Part shown: positions 45,233 to 53,815 of the stretch, piece after piece | How the letters are laid out: the number at the start of each line of letters is the position of its first letter | Position numbering within the stretch: position 1 is the first letter of the stretch | Origin: Thermanaeromonas sp. C210 | Lineage (GTDB): Bacteria > Bacillota > DSM-521 > Neomoorellales > Neomoorellaceae | Direction: 5' to 3' | Assembly (NCBI RefSeq): GCF_013167955.1 | Contig: NZ_BLWF01000002.1 | Location: 124,001-188,000 of the forward strand | Length of the DNA stretch: 64,000 nt | Notes under the pieces: model-generated | Databases searched by the model: none | What the model was told of the DNA's origin: nothing | What the model saw: the letters and a program-made list of their open reading frames with translations, nothing else | Made by a program: the position numbers and the translations under genes

Positions 45233-45280
45233 TTGTCGTCAATCCCCAGTACTGCAATAAACCCCGGGGATCGACGACAA
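45233..45280. repeat. 15-bp inverted repeat beside the CRISPR remnant
   Basis: TTGTCGTCAATCCCC and GGGGATCGACGACAA pair with one mismatch around an 18-nt loop. A second, overlapping pair (GTACTGG near 45214 and CCAGTAC near 45245) would compete with it. It may be a terminator, the end of a lost mobile element, or a folded RNA. Confidence 0.45.
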
Positions 45281-45413
45281 CCTCGCCCTCCACAATCCTG
45301 CCCAGGCTAAGCTATAAATAAAAAGGCCAATCCCTCTTCTCCTGTTTTGTTTTTGGCAACTAAGGAGCCAGCACTACTACAGTTAGCCTCCCCGTGCCAA
45401 ACGATGTAAGGCT

Positions 45414-45776
45414 TCAAGGGATGGGGTTTATCTTTCTAATGCGGATGTGGTTGCGGGTAATGACGGTAAAGGCACCTGTAATTTCCGTAAGGTGCTTCTC
45501 AATAGCTAGAGCCACTAACCTGGCTTTAACCTCTTGCGGCAGGCCCGAAAGTCTTACCAAGACAACACCTTCAGTAACGCGCTACTGTCTGAAGACAATT
45601 TCTCCAAAGTCCTTGTCCGCTGTTATCAGTATCGCCTTCTCTTTATTGGCCAAATCCAAAAGTGCGTCGTCTGAGATACCTGGGTCCATCTCTGCCACAT
45701 AGGTAACCTAGCACCCGCGCTTTCTAAGCTCGACAACAATCTCGCGGTCTACGTTCTCATCGGCCAGAAATCTCAT
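45414..45776 (-). pseudogene. DUF5615 PIN-like toxin gene with two in-frame amber codons
   Basis: The minus-strand frame starts MRFLADENVDREIVVELRKR at 45776, within an ATGA overlap of the antitoxin stop. It continues VTYVAEMDPGISDDALLDLA, KAILITADKDFGEIVFRQ and TEGVVLVRLSGLPQEVKARL to a TGA at 45414, a full-length DUF5615/Mut7-C-like PIN nuclease of 121 codons. Two UAG codons interrupt it, at codon 23 (45708-45710) and codon 65 (45582-45584), both in conserved stretches. Everything else, including the acidic residues of LADEN and ITADKDFGE, is kept. Most simply a recent pseudogene; UAG readthrough cannot be excluded. Confidence 0.75.
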
Positions 45777-46036
45777 TCAGCCACCTCTTGCACTGGATAA
45801 ATTACATCAGCCCGAATAGCTTTTGCGGCGAATGCCACAGCTGCCCGGATTCCTTCTTCAGTGAGGCGCGGGTAGGCCTGCATAATTTGTTCCACCGTCT
45901 CGCCGGCCGCAAGCTTCTCAAGAATAAGCTCTACGGGTATCCTGGTCCCGGCAATCACGGGTTTCCCCATAAGGACCTTAGGATCGGATTTAATCAAACC
46001 ATCTGCCACTGTACGCTTTCCCCCTTTGGCAAACAT
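45773..46036 (-). CDS. DUF433 antitoxin (VapB-like)
   Basis: About 87-residue DNA-binding antitoxin of the DUF433 family. The conserved core is KSDPKVLMGKPVIAGTRIPV, then VEQIMQAYPRLTEEGIRAAV. These proteins pair with DUF5615 PIN-like toxins, and the stop here overlaps the toxin start. The start is unclear: TTG at 46057, ATG at 46036 or GTG at 46009 (the last has GGGGGAAAG upstream). Intact, although its toxin is interrupted. Confidence 0.8.
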   Translation of the reverse strand: MFAKGGKRTVADGLIKSDPKVLMGKPVIAGTRIPVELILEKLAAGETVEQIMQAYPRLTEEGIRAAVAFAAKAIRADVIYPVQEVAE

Positions 46037-46308
46037 CCTGCTTCCTGTGATCAACAATTAAGAAATGCTCGGCAGCGAGCTTTGAACCTGTATTCCGGAG
46101 CAAGCCTCTTTAAATCCATTTACAACTCCTGCATTTTGCTGGCTGTAGCCTTTTAGGACTGAGTCCTGATTTACTCCTGTCAATATTATATCCGGCAAAG
46201 ACATGTCTTCTCCAGCACTCCCAGAAAATATTTGAAGGCCGGGTTGCCCCGGCCCGTCTCCCCGGGGCGGCCACGCGGACGGCAGGGAGGGGGCTCTCGG
46301 CCAGGACG

Positions 46309-47099
46309 GTGCCCTACATACACGCCGTGCTCCGTCAGGCCCTGGAGCAGGCGGTCAGAGAAGACCTCGTCTACCGCAACGTGGCCGAGGCGGTCAGCCC
46401 GCCGAGGCAGAAGCGTAAGGAGATAAGACCCCTGACCGCCGATGAGCTGAACCGGTTCCTGGCCGCGGCGAGGGACGGCAGGCTCTTCCCAGCGTTCCTC
46501 TTTGAGGGGGCGACAGGCCTCCGCCGCGGCGAGCTCCTCGGCCTCAAGTGGGAGGACGTAGACCTGGAGAGGGGTACAGTCACCGTGAGGCGCTCCCTGA
46601 TAAGGACTAGGCACGAGTTGGCGTTCATGGAGCCGAAGTCTGAGAAGTCGAGGCGGACGATACCGCTGCCGAAGGAAGTGGTGGCCGGGCTCAGGACCCA
46701 CAAAAAGCGGCAGGCCGGGGAGAGGTTGTCCCGGGGGCCCGCGTACTGCGACCACGGTCTGGTCTTCTGCACCGAGGAGGGCAGGCCGCTCGACCCCCGC
46801 AACTTCGTCCGCAAGTTTGAGGGCCTGCTGAGGACGGGCGGGCCGCCCAACGTGAGCTTCCACCACATGCGGCACAGCCATGCGACCCTGCTCCTGCTCC
46901 TCGGGGAGCATCCCAAGGTCGTCCAGGAGAGGCTGGGCCACAGCACCATAACCGTCACGTTGACACGTACAGCCACCTCGTGCCTGGCCTCCAGGAGAGG
47001 GCCACGGAGAAGCTGAGCTCGGTGCTCGACTTAGGGGAAGGGAAAGGGGAAAAAGGGGGCGGCCCGCCGCTGAATGCGGGACCGCCCGCATTGCCGTAA
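46309..47099 (+). pseudogene. Tyrosine-type integrase, N-terminally truncated and frameshifted
   Basis: Phage-type integrase remnant. The core-binding part begins at LSARTVPYIHAVLRQALEQA without the N-terminal arm domain. The catalytic Arg (GATGLRRGELLGLKW) and HxxR (FHHMRHSHATLLL) are present. At about 46962 one base is missing: the current frame reads VTLTRTATSC, while the +1 frame continues DTYSHLVPGLQERATEKLSS to a stop at 47099 and contains the nucleophilic Tyr. So the catalytic Tyr is lost. Arg is mostly AGG, unlike neighbouring genes, which suggests foreign origin. It ends 60 bp from a tRNA-Ala gene, a classic integration site. Confidence 0.85.
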
Positions 47100-47124
47100 G
47101 ATTATCGTAAACCGTCATATTTTT

Positions 47125-47157
47125 AAGGCCCCCCGATCCCGGGAGGCCTTTCTTTTT
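47125..47157 (+). terminator. Terminator after the integrase remnant
   Basis: AAGGCC...GGCCTT with an inner CCCG/CGGG stem, followed by TTTCTTTTTC. It stops plus-strand transcription just before the antisense tRNA gene. Confidence 0.75.
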
Positions 47158-47159
47158 CT

Positions 47160-47235
<76 letters not shown>

Positions 47236-47248
47236 ACGCGCAGCATTT

Positions 47249-47278
47249 ATTATATCCCCTACTTTTCCCCTTTGTCAA
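47249..47278 (-). promoter_or_regulatory. Promoter of the tRNA-Ala gene
   Basis: On the minus strand TTGACA (47273-47278), an 18-bp spacer and TATAAT (47249-47254) lie 14 bp before the tRNA 5' end: a consensus sigma-A promoter. Confidence 0.85.
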
Positions 47279-47523
47279 GAGCTAGTTCAACACCCTGTGT
47301 AGATAGGCCAGAGTTTCGTTCACAGTACTTTGATGATAACAACAACTTAAAGCTTTGGGAAGTCGCGGGGTACCGGTTCGGTTCCAATTAAAGGATTTCA
47401 GTTTGGATAAACTTTCGTAACAAAGTTTGCTCTCCGCAGCATACTTAAAGAGGTTTTTGCGCCCGGCCGGCGAAATTTATTTTAGGCTGGAAGTCCATAG
47501 CCAACTTCTACAGGAGGGCGGCC

Positions 47524-48666
47524 ATGAAGCGTATCGTCATAGCTCCCGACTCTTTTAAGGAGAGCCTCGAGGCACCCGAAGTAGCAGCGGCCATTGCGGC
47601 GGGTGTCAAAAGGGTTCTGCCCGCAGCAGAAACAATAGAGGTGCCCCTGGCGGACGGCGGTGAGGGGCTGATCTCCACTCTGGTAGCCGCCACGGGCGGT
47701 CGAGTGGAAGCGGCCACCGTTACCGGTCCCCTGGGGGAGCCGGTGAGGGCTTGCTGGGGCGTCCTGGGTGACGGCCGGACCGCGGTAATAGAAATGGCCC
47801 AGGCCTCCGGCCTGCCGCTGGTACCAAAAGACCGGCGCAATCCCCTCATTACCACTACTTACGGCACCGGAGAACTCATCCGTCATGCCCTGGATGCCGG
47901 CTGTCGCCGTCTTATCGTGGGCATCGGGGGTAGCGCAACTAATGATGGAGGAGCAGGTATGGCCCAGGCCCTGGGCGTGCGCCTGCTGGACCAGGATGGT
48001 GAGGAAATCCCCCGCGGGGCCGCCGGGCTGGAGCGGCTGCACCGCATTGATAGTCAAAGCCTCGATCCCCGGATACGGGAAGCGGAGATAATGGTGGCCT
48101 GCGACGTGGATAATCCCTTATGCGGGCCGCGGGGCGCCTCGGCGGTCTACGGCCCCCAGAAGGGGGCCACCCCGGAAATGGTGCCTCGCCTGGACGCGGC
48201 CCTGGCGCGCCTGGCCGACATCATCGTCCGCGACTTGGGGAAGGAAGTGCGAAACCTTCCGGGCGCCGGCGCCGCCGGGGGCCTGGGGGCCGGCCTGGTG
48301 GCTTTCCTGGGCGCCACCTTGCGCCCCGGAATCGAGCTGGTCATGGAAGCTGTAAACCTGGAAAAAATACTGGCCCAGGGGGCCGACCTGGTCATTACTG
48401 GGGAAGGGGAGATCAACAGCCAGACCGTCCATGGTAAAGTACCGGTCGGAGTGGCCCGGTTGGCCGGCAAGTACGGTATTCCCGTAGTGGCCTTAGTGGG
48501 TTCCATCGGGGAAGGAGCCAACGCCGTGTTAGAACAAGGTATTAAAGGTTTTATGAGCATCGTGCCCCGACCGGTTCCCCTTTCCTTCTGCCTGGAAAAC
48601 GCGGCTGAGCTGCTGGCCGACGCTGCGGAGCGCCTGGTGCTCCTCCTTACGGCTTTGAAGAGATGA
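47524..48666 (+). CDS. Glycerate kinase
   Basis: ATP-dependent kinase of the GarK/GlxK family (PF02595-type), 380 residues, converting glycerate to phosphoglycerate. Typical blocks: MKRIVIAPDSFKESLEAPEV, VPLADGGEGLISTLVAATGG, GIGGSATNDGGAGMAQALGV, CDVDNPLCGPRGASAVYGPQ and DLVITGEGEINSQTVHGKVP. ATG start at 47524 behind AGGAGGG. First of a plus-strand series with a small unknown gene, a thioesterase and an MBL hydrolase. An imperfect dyad AAACTTT...CAAAGTTT lies about 110 bp upstream. Confidence 0.94.
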   Translation: MKRIVIAPDSFKESLEAPEVAAAIAAGVKRVLPAAETIEVPLADGGEGLISTLVAATGGRVEAATVTGPLGEPVRACWGVLGDGRTAVIEMAQASGLPLVPKDRRNPLITTTYGTGELIRHALDAGCRRLIVGIGGSATNDGGAGMAQALGVRLLDQDGEEIPRGAAGLERLHRIDSQSLDPRIREAEIMVACDVDNPLCGPRGASAVYGPQKGATPEMVPRLDAALARLADIIVRDLGKEVRNLPGAGAAGGLGAGLVAFLGATLRPGIELVMEAVNLEKILAQGADLVITGEGEINSQTVHGKVPVGVARLAGKYGIPVVALVGSIGEGANAVLEQGIKGFMSIVPRPVPLSFCLENAAELLADAAERLVLLLTALKR

Positions 48667-48736
48667 GATTCCGTAGTTAAAACGGGCTCCTTCCGGCCAT
48701 ACTAAGGACACCAAAGGTACAGAGGGAGGAGCACCG

Positions 48737-48985
48737 ATGCCTGACATCCACCTGTGGATAGGACCGGTCGTTACTCCCAAGGACCGGGACAAGGTCCTGG
48801 ATGCCCTTTCCCGGCTGCAAAGGGGCGACCACCTCACCATTTCCCTGGAGGCCGCCGATGCCCATCAAGCCGAACCCATCATAGAGCTCCTGGAAGATTG
48901 GGGATTAGACTATCAAAGCCGGGGAGACGGCGACGGCCAGACCTATCATATTGTTGCCTCTAAGCCCCAAGAGGAGGGGGACTGA
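48737..48985 (+). CDS. Small hypothetical protein, 82 residues
   Basis: Not recognised. A small soluble alpha/beta protein (MPDIHLWIGPVVTPKDRDKV, EAADAHQAEPIIELLEDWG) that could adopt a ferredoxin-like fold. A strong GGGAGGAG ribosome site precedes its ATG. It lies between the glycerate kinase and thioesterase genes on the same strand. Confidence 0.65.
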   Translation: MPDIHLWIGPVVTPKDRDKVLDALSRLQRGDHLTISLEAADAHQAEPIIELLEDWGLDYQSRGDGDGQTYHIVASKPQEEGD

Positions 48986-49021
48986 AGACCTTTTTATCTT
49001 AATAATGGGAGAGAGAAACCA

Positions 49022-49423
49022 TTGGAGGCTTGGGAAGACCTTCGGCAAAAATTCCACGAGGATGCCTTCCCCCGTTACCTGGGGGTGGAATTGCTGGAAG
49101 TGGCCCCCGGTTATGCCCGGGTAGCCATGACTTTAACGGACAATATGTTGAATTTTCACGGTATCGGCCACGGCGGGGCCATTTTCACCCTCGCGGATAC
49201 CGCCCTGGGGCTGGCCAGCAACTCCCGGGGAGAAAAGTCGGTAGCCTTAACGGTAACCATTAATTACCTTGCCTCGGCCCTGGCGGGCCAAAGGCTGGTG
49301 GCCACCGCCCGGGAGCACCACGCCACCCGGCGTACCGGCATTTACGACGTGACCATAGAAGAGGAAGGAAGCGGCAAGGTCATCGCCATAGCTAGGGGCA
49401 CGTCCTTCCGGCCGCAAGTTTAG
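49022..49423 (+). CDS. PaaI-type hotdog thioesterase
   Basis: 133-residue hotdog-fold acyl-CoA thioesterase. The PaaI signature NFHGIGHGGAIFTLADTALG includes the conserved HGG-x-D region, followed by VALTVTINYLASALAGQRLV. It probably hydrolyses aryl- or short acyl-CoA esters in the cytoplasm, a fit with the paaK enzyme elsewhere in the window. TTG start at 49022 with GGGAGAGAG upstream. Confidence 0.9.
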   Translation: MEAWEDLRQKFHEDAFPRYLGVELLEVAPGYARVAMTLTDNMLNFHGIGHGGAIFTLADTALGLASNSRGEKSVALTVTINYLASALAGQRLVATAREHHATRRTGIYDVTIEEEGSGKVIAIARGTSFRPQV

Positions 49424-49476
49424 AATAGAAGGAGCGGGCTAATATATAGCGGGGACATGCGAAAGGAGTGAGGCCT

Positions 49477-50211
49477 ATGCGTTTGACCATCCTGGGGTGT
49501 TATACGCCCTATCCTCCTCCCGGCGGGGCCTGTTTAGGATATCTCCTGGAAGGTGAAGGTACCCGGCTGGTGCTGGAGTTCGGCAGCGGCATCATGGCCC
49601 GGCTGCAGGAATATGTCCCCTTTTGGGAAGTAGACGGGATCTTCCTTTCCCACCTGCACGGAGACCATATGAGCGACCTTTGGGTTTACCGCTATGCCGT
49701 GGATCAGGCCGTGGCCGAAGGGAAAAGAAAGCAGCCGGTACCCGTATGGGCGCCCAGCCATCCGGAGGATGTTTTTCGCACTCTTACTTACAAGGAAGCC
49801 CTGGAGGCCGAACCCCTGGAGCCGGGCCGGGAAGTGACCGTCGGGGATTTCAGCCTCCGCTTTATGCCCACCCGTCACGCCCTGCCGTCCCTGGCCATGC
49901 GTATTTCCCGGGGTGCCAAAACTCTAGTCTACACCGGTGATGCCGAGTATTCCGAGGAACTGGCTTCCTTTGCCCAAGGAGCCGACCTGCTCCTGGCGGA
50001 AGCAACGTATTTAAGGAGCGACCTTGAAGCCGGGGCTACCGGCCACATGTCGGCCGGTCAGGCCGCCCACCTGGCCCGGCTTGCCGGGGTCAAGAGGCTG
50101 GTCCTAACCCATCTCCGGTCCTGGTACCGGCCCCAGGAATTGCTCGCCGAAGCCCGGACGGTCTTTCCCGCCTCGCAAATAGCCGTAGAGCGCTCGGTGT
50201 TGGAAATTTAA
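49477..50211 (+). CDS. MBL-fold metal-dependent hydrolase
   Basis: 244-residue metallo-beta-lactamase-fold protein related to RNase Z/cyclic phosphodiesterases. The metal motif HxHxDH is SHLHGDHMSDLW; further ligands are in FMPTRHALPSLAMRI, VYTGDAEYS and LVLTHLRSWY. The ATG at 49477, behind AAAGGAG, is preferred over 49468. Substrate unknown. Convergent with the sigma-54 regulator gene. Confidence 0.88.
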   Translation: MRLTILGCYTPYPPPGGACLGYLLEGEGTRLVLEFGSGIMARLQEYVPFWEVDGIFLSHLHGDHMSDLWVYRYAVDQAVAEGKRKQPVPVWAPSHPEDVFRTLTYKEALEAEPLEPGREVTVGDFSLRFMPTRHALPSLAMRISRGAKTLVYTGDAEYSEELASFAQGADLLLAEATYLRSDLEAGATGHMSAGQAAHLARLAGVKRLVLTHLRSWYRPQELLAEARTVFPASQIAVERSVLEI

Positions 50212-50243
50212 GCCGCCCGGCTGCCGGAAAACCCCGTGGCGGG

Positions 50244-51221
50244 TTAGAAGCAGATATTATGGATTTTCAAACGCCGGTAAAGGGTAGCCAGGCTTATCCC
50301 CAGTTCGCGGGCGGCTTTCTTTTTCCCTTCTACCGTCCAGCCGTGCTTATTTAACACCCTTAAGATCTGTAATTTTTCTTCATAATCGTTATAACCATTA
50401 CACTTTTCCGGTTTATTCCTTTCCTGCCATTCCCTTGCTACTTCTTTAAGGGGGTGAGGCAGGCTGTCCAGGTCTATCCGTCCCCCGTCTTCAAGGCTAA
50501 CGGCAAATTCTATACAGTTGGCAAGCTCCCTTACGTTTCCAGGCCAATTGTAGGAAAGGAAAAACCTCTTCAGCCGATTAGTAAATCCGGCGAATTTTTT
50601 GCCGCTTTTTCCTTCATAGTACCGTAAGAAATATTCCCCCAGGTACAAGATGTCATCCGGCCTATCCCTTAAGGGCGGTACCAATATGGGTATAACGCTT
50701 AAACGATAATAAAGATCCCGCCTGAAGGCGCCCTTCTCTACCATAGAGGCCAAATCCCTGTTGGTCGCGGCCACCACCCTCACATCTACCTGTCGTCGCC
50801 GGTGTCCCCCGACGCGCGTCACCTCTTTTTCCTGGAGCACTCGCAGGAGCTTGGCCTGCAGGGGCCAGGGTATTTCCGCCACTTCGTCGAGGAACAAGGT
50901 TCCCATGTGGGCCCTCTCTACGATCCCGGCCTTACCCTTCCTGCATGCCCCTGTAAAAGCTCCCTCTTCATAGCCGAAAAATTCACTTTCCCACAGGCCG
51001 TCCGGAACGGCGGCACAGTTAACGGCCACAAATTCACCGGGTCGCCCGCTCTCGTTGTGCAGGGCAGAGGCAATCAATTCCTTTCCCACACCGCTCTCAC
51101 CTATGATAAGTACGGTAGCTTCAGAGGGGGCGACTCGCTGTATCATCGCCTTAATCTTCTGCATATCGGGGTTTACCGTCTTGATATCCTCTAAAAAATA
51201 CTTGGCCTGCCGCACTGCCAA
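50244..51221 (-). CDS. Sigma-54-dependent activator lacking a sensor domain
   Basis: 325-residue bacterial enhancer-binding protein. The AAA+ domain (about 20-250) has Walker A GESGVGKE, the sigma-54-contact loop GAFTGACRKGKAG, Walker B GTLFLDEVAEIP and YNWPGNVRELANCIE. The C-terminal Fis-type HTH reads GKKKAARELGISLATLYRRL. No N-terminal PAS, GAF or receiver domain is present, so control must come from expression or a partner, as with PspF. TTG start at 51221 behind GAGGTG. Last gene of the minus-strand catabolic locus. I saw no clear -24/-12 promoter in the locus. Confidence 0.92.
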   Translation of the reverse strand: MAVRQAKYFLEDIKTVNPDMQKIKAMIQRVAPSEATVLIIGESGVGKELIASALHNESGRPGEFVAVNCAAVPDGLWESEFFGYEEGAFTGACRKGKAGIVERAHMGTLFLDEVAEIPWPLQAKLLRVLQEKEVTRVGGHRRRQVDVRVVAATNRDLASMVEKGAFRRDLYYRLSVIPILVPPLRDRPDDILYLGEYFLRYYEGKSGKKFAGFTNRLKRFFLSYNWPGNVRELANCIEFAVSLEDGGRIDLDSLPHPLKEVAREWQERNKPEKCNGYNDYEEKLQILRVLNKHGWTVEGKKKAARELGISLATLYRRLKIHNICF

Positions 51222-51305
51222 GGGTCTTCACCTCTATTATTGGCATAGGCATGGCTTTCCGGAATGTACAGCAAGGCGCGCCGGTCGGCAGCCTTCGGGC
51301 TCCCT

Positions 51306-52073
51306 TCATACTTCGGTGTCCGCCTGCCTGTCTCCCCTCCATGTCTCCCTCCCTTCGGCGCCACCCCTATTGTCCTCTTCTTCCGGATAGTGCTCCCTCA
51401 CATCGTCTATCATGGTCTCAATATGTTCTGCCATTATTTCCGCCGCCCTTTGGGGATCCCGGGCCGCTATGGCCTCTAAAATCAGGGGGTGGTAATATAA
51501 GCCGTCTTTACTCCCGCGAAAGGCAACAATCTCCTTCATATGGTGCCGCAGGATATCCTTGGTAATTTGGGCCACCTTAAGTATCAGGGAGTTCTTCGCA
51601 GCCCTGGCCACCTCCAGGTGAAAATTGAGGTCCTCTACGGAAAACAGGGAGAGATCCTCCTTAACCTGGCGCATGCGCTCCATAATAGCTTCCAGCCGCT
51701 CCAGGTCCTTTTCCGTGCGACGCATGGCGGCCAGCCGGGCATTTTCAACTTCGTAAACCCTCCTGAACTCGAGGATCTCCAGCAGGTCATGTTTGCCCAG
51801 GGCCAGGGCCGGGATCAGGGGATTCAAATAAACATCCACCGTGACGTCAGTTACAAAAGTGCCCCCACCCTGCCGGCTCTGGACCAGTCCCAAGGTGTTA
51901 AGCTTTTGTAACGCCGCCCGCACGGAGATGCGGCTTACCCCCAACATCCTGGCCAGCTCGTTTTCCGAAGGTAGACGGCTACCCGGAGGCCAGTTCCCGC
52001 TGAATATCTGGTCCCTCAATTGTTCGAAGACGGCCTGGCTGACACTAACCTTGGGAATACGCCTGATCGCCAT
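51306..52073 (-). CDS. GntR-family regulator (FadR/FCD type)
   Basis: 255-residue repressor. The N-terminal winged helix has PPGSRLPSENELARMLGVSR and ISVRAALQKLNTLGLVQSRQ. The C-terminal FCD ligand domain (about 95-235) is all-helical, with the metal-ligand pattern LNFHLEVARAAKN and HHMKEIVAFRGSKDGLYYH. FCD-type regulators often sense sugar acids. It follows the first FGGY kinase gene and probably binds the palindrome just upstream of its own start (52127-52141). Confidence 0.92.
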   Translation of the reverse strand: MAIRRIPKVSVSQAVFEQLRDQIFSGNWPPGSRLPSENELARMLGVSRISVRAALQKLNTLGLVQSRQGGGTFVTDVTVDVYLNPLIPALALGKHDLLEILEFRRVYEVENARLAAMRRTEKDLERLEAIMERMRQVKEDLSLFSVEDLNFHLEVARAAKNSLILKVAQITKDILRHHMKEIVAFRGSKDGLYYHPLILEAIAARDPQRAAEIMAEHIETMIDDVREHYPEEEDNRGGAEGRETWRGDRQADTEV

Positions 52074-52126
52074 CCTTCCATCTCTCCGTACCCTCTGTTT
52101 AGGCCAGCTTAAGGCCCAAGATGGTA

Positions 52127-52141
52127 AGTTGTATTACAACT
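52127..52141. promoter_or_regulatory. Palindromic operator, likely for the GntR regulator
   Basis: AGTTGTATTACAACT is a perfect 15-bp palindrome with a central T. It contains TTGTA/TACAA, as in operators of FadR-type GntR proteins, and lies 54 bp upstream of the gntR start. Confidence 0.6.
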
Positions 52142-52218
52142 ACTTGGAAGATATATTCGTCGTCTGGGCGCAAATTCCTGCCTATTTTCACAAATTTCTC
52201 TTTCTAAGTTCAACCGCC

Positions 52219-53721
52219 TTAACAGGGCTCTCTCCCCTGAAGCGAAAGGGTTTCTCCCCGCCCGAACAAATCCTTATTGGCCGTATAAAGGTGGCGATAC
52301 GTGGCAAAGAGCTCATCGTAAAAGGCCTTGTGCTCCTCCCGCGGCCAAACCTGGAAGGATATCCCCCGGTGGAGGAGCTCCTCCAGGCTGCACCTGCCCT
52401 CCCCGGTACCCTTTCCCGCCAGCCAGGCCGCGCCGAGGGGTTCTGTCTCCGGATTCTTAAGCACAAATAGGGGCCTACCCAAGACCGAGGCCAGAATAGT
52501 CAGCCAGACGGAGCTTGCCGCTCCCCCGCCGTTTACGTAAAGGCCGGATTCGGGGGAAGGCTCCCGGTCCCGGGCCATTATCTCCAGGTTGTGCCTTATA
52601 GCCATGGAGATACCTTCCAGCACCGCCCGGTAGAGGTGGGCCCGGGTATGGTGCAGCCTCAGGCCGAAGAAAATACCCCGGGCCTGGACATCCCATATAG
52701 GAGATTTCTCGCCCCCCAGGTACGGGAGAAAGATTAGGCCCTCCCGGCCCGCTTCTACTGCGGCCGCTTCTTCGTTTAAAGCGCCGTAATCCCCGCCTAC
52801 CAGGTCCCGGTACCACCGCAGGCAGGCTCCCGCCGTGTTTATGAGGGCGATGCTCAGCCATGTGTCCTCTACGCCGTGGTGGCAATTGAGGAATTCGGGC
52901 CTCCACTTACCTTCGTCGGTGACCGCAGATACTCTCCCCACCGTGCCCAGGGTTATTAGGGTTTGGGCTTTGGCGGCAATGCCCGCCCCCAACATGGCGG
53001 CTACGGTGTCCATACAGCCTGCCACCACCGGGGTCCCGGCCTTCAGTCCCGTCTGCTCGGCTACTTCCGGCCTTACCCCCCCTACCACCTCCCAGGGTGG
53101 ATGGATTTCCGGCAGCTCCTCGAGGCTTATGCCGAGGTCGCCCATGAGTTGGGCATCCCAACACTTTTGGCGGTAATCGAACAACAGCATGGTAGCCGCC
53201 CGAGAATAATCGACGGTGCGGCGGCCGGTCAGCTTAAACACAATAAAACCGGTGGGCACCAAAAAGGTGTGCTTCTCGGCCTCTAAGGCCGATATATTTC
53301 TCCTCATCCATAAGATGGCGGGCAGGGAAAAGGTGCCGGCGGCTATACGGTTGCCGGTAATTTCGAACACCTTAGTGAAGCCTATTCTTTGCTCTATTTC
53401 TTCGGCCATTTTAACGGAGCGCAGGTCCAGTTGCATAATGGCGGGGTAAAGGGGTTCCCCCCTTTGGTCCACGACCAGGGTGGCATTGGTACCGCTTACT
53501 CCTATGCCCGCTACCTCACCGGAACAACGGCTTAACACTTCCTTTATTCCCAAAAGACAGCTCTCCCACCATTCCTGGGGGTCCGCTTCCACCAGACCGC
53601 CGCCCCGGAAAGCCAGGGGGGTTTCCCGGTAGCTCGCAGCCACCGGACGGCCCTCCCGGTCGTAGAGGGATACCTTGCACCCCGACCCGCCCACATCCAC
53701 GCCTAGGAGGTATTTTTCCAT
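52219..53721 (-). CDS. FGGY-family carbohydrate kinase
   Basis: 500-residue ATP-dependent sugar kinase close to xylulokinase. Seen: YLLGVDVGGSGCKVSLYDRE (phosphate 1 loop), GIGVSGTNATLVVDQRGEPL, TPVVAGCMDTVAAMLGAGIA and the FGGY signature region YVNGGGAASSVWLTILASVL. The substrate is unknown; ketoses, sugar alcohols and sugar acids are all used by the family. One of two paralogous FGGY kinases in the locus. ATG at 53721. Confidence 0.9.
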   Translation of the reverse strand: MEKYLLGVDVGGSGCKVSLYDREGRPVAASYRETPLAFRGGGLVEADPQEWWESCLLGIKEVLSRCSGEVAGIGVSGTNATLVVDQRGEPLYPAIMQLDLRSVKMAEEIEQRIGFTKVFEITGNRIAAGTFSLPAILWMRRNISALEAEKHTFLVPTGFIVFKLTGRRTVDYSRAATMLLFDYRQKCWDAQLMGDLGISLEELPEIHPPWEVVGGVRPEVAEQTGLKAGTPVVAGCMDTVAAMLGAGIAAKAQTLITLGTVGRVSAVTDEGKWRPEFLNCHHGVEDTWLSIALINTAGACLRWYRDLVGGDYGALNEEAAAVEAGREGLIFLPYLGGEKSPIWDVQARGIFFGLRLHHTRAHLYRAVLEGISMAIRHNLEIMARDREPSPESGLYVNGGGAASSVWLTILASVLGRPLFVLKNPETEPLGAAWLAGKGTGEGRCSLEELLHRGISFQVWPREEHKAFYDELFATYRHLYTANKDLFGRGETLSLQGREPC

Positions 53722-53815
53722 GGGGCCTTCTCCCTTATCTTCCCTTGTCGTTGGGGCTCCCCGTTAACATACCTCTAAACAAGTCACCGGAAACACAACG
53801 GGGGTTCTGCCAAGG

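Noticed and set aside
45394-45702. Plus-strand frame opposite the toxin
   Set aside because: It is antisense to the recognisable DUF5615 sequence and has no family.
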